In this document: piece by piece, positions 12,457 through 12,522 of the stretch
Layout: each line of letters begins with the position of its first letter
Numbering within the stretch: position 1 is the first letter of the stretch
Source: CAZCYE01 sp964502775
GTDB lineage: Bacteria > Actinomycetota > Acidimicrobiia > IMCC26256 > PALSA-555
Direction: 5' to 3'
DNA length: 12,522 nucleotides
Assembly (NCBI GenBank): GCA_964502775.1
Contig: CAZCYE010000047.1
Location: forward strand, 1-12,522
The notes under the pieces: generated by a model
The model's database searches: none
What the model was told of the DNA's origin: nothing
The model's input: the letters and a program-made list of their open reading frames with translations, nothing else
Translations under genes and position numbers: made by a program

Positions 12457-12522
12457 TCAGCGCCGTCGCCGCGAGCCGCCGCCCGGCCCACCCGAGCCGC
12501 CACCCGAGCCGCCGCCCGACCC
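12457..12522 (-). CDS. pnp: C-terminal tail of the upstream gene, probably polynucleotide phosphorylase (partial)
   Basis: Only 21 codons and the TGA stop (12457-12459) are inside the window. They encode a low-complexity tail of Gly and Ser (pattern GSGGGSGGGSGGPGGGS) ending in four arginines, from a 12-base DNA repeat GGCGGCTCGGGT present twice. No domain can be seen. The assignment to pnp rests on gene order: in Streptomyces and mycobacteria an M16 peptidase gene lies downstream of pnp, and flexible Gly/Arg-rich tails after the S1 domain are known in PNPases. The stop is 19 bases before the M16 start, suggesting cotranscription. Another protein with a Gly-rich tail is possible. Confidence 0.6.
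   Translation of the reverse strand, partial: GSGGGSGGGSGGPGGGSRRRR

Noticed and set aside
1..12522. Search for tRNA, rRNA, CRISPR arrays, insertion sequences, att sites or a hidden defence system.
   Set aside because: No repeats with spacers, no transposase or integrase motifs, no RNA gene signatures; every sizeable stretch is filled by a core gene.

Overview
The window is very GC-rich and densely packed. Ten of the eleven genes I call are on the minus strand and one short gene is on the plus strand. Gene order and the actinobacterial-type LexA operator point to a high-GC Gram-positive bacterium (Actinomycetota). The absence of clgR, thyX and dapA and the presence of thpR next to recA suggest a deep branch such as Acidimicrobiia. 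That placement is inference from synteny, not from a database search.

In transcription order, right to left: the last codons of a Gly/Ser/Arg-rich protein, almost certainly polynucleotide phosphorylase (pnp); an M16 zinc peptidase; dapB (lysine/diaminopimelate synthesis); a 143-residue protein of unknown function; rnj (RNase J); ftsK (DNA translocase); then, after a small divergent plus-strand zinc-ribbon gene, rimO (ribosomal protein S12 methylthiotransferase), pgsA-type CDP-alcohol phosphotransferase, cinA, thpR (2H RNA phosphoesterase) and the first 208 codons of recA. This is the conserved actinobacterial block running from pnp to recA, in compact form.

Regulation: recA has its own promoter, about 170 bases upstream of its GTG start. 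A consensus LexA box (CGAAC-N4-GTTCG) sits inside the 17-base spacer between the -35 and -10 elements, so recA is very probably SOS-controlled even though cinA and thpR lie directly upstream. Four other genes (dapB, ftsK, rnj, rimO) lack a Shine-Dalgarno sequence but have a TANNNT hexamer ending 6-8 bases before the start codon, which suggests leaderless mRNAs. recA, cinA and the 143-residue gene have clear Shine-Dalgarno sites.

Functionally this is core genome: RNA decay (pnp, rnj, thpR), DNA repair and segregation (recA, ftsK), lipid and cell-wall precursors (pgsA, dapB), ribosome modification (rimO), nucleotide repair (cinA) and proteolysis (M16). I see no mobile element, CRISPR array, rRNA, tRNA or defence system. 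Items most worth checking are the frame conflict at the ftsK N-terminus, the leaderless-start pattern, a hairpin with an anti-Shine-Dalgarno loop after rnj, the unknown 143-residue protein, and the repeat-bearing rimO/pgsA junction. No stretch over 300 bases lacks a gene; the longest gap, 627-901, holds the recA promoter and leader.
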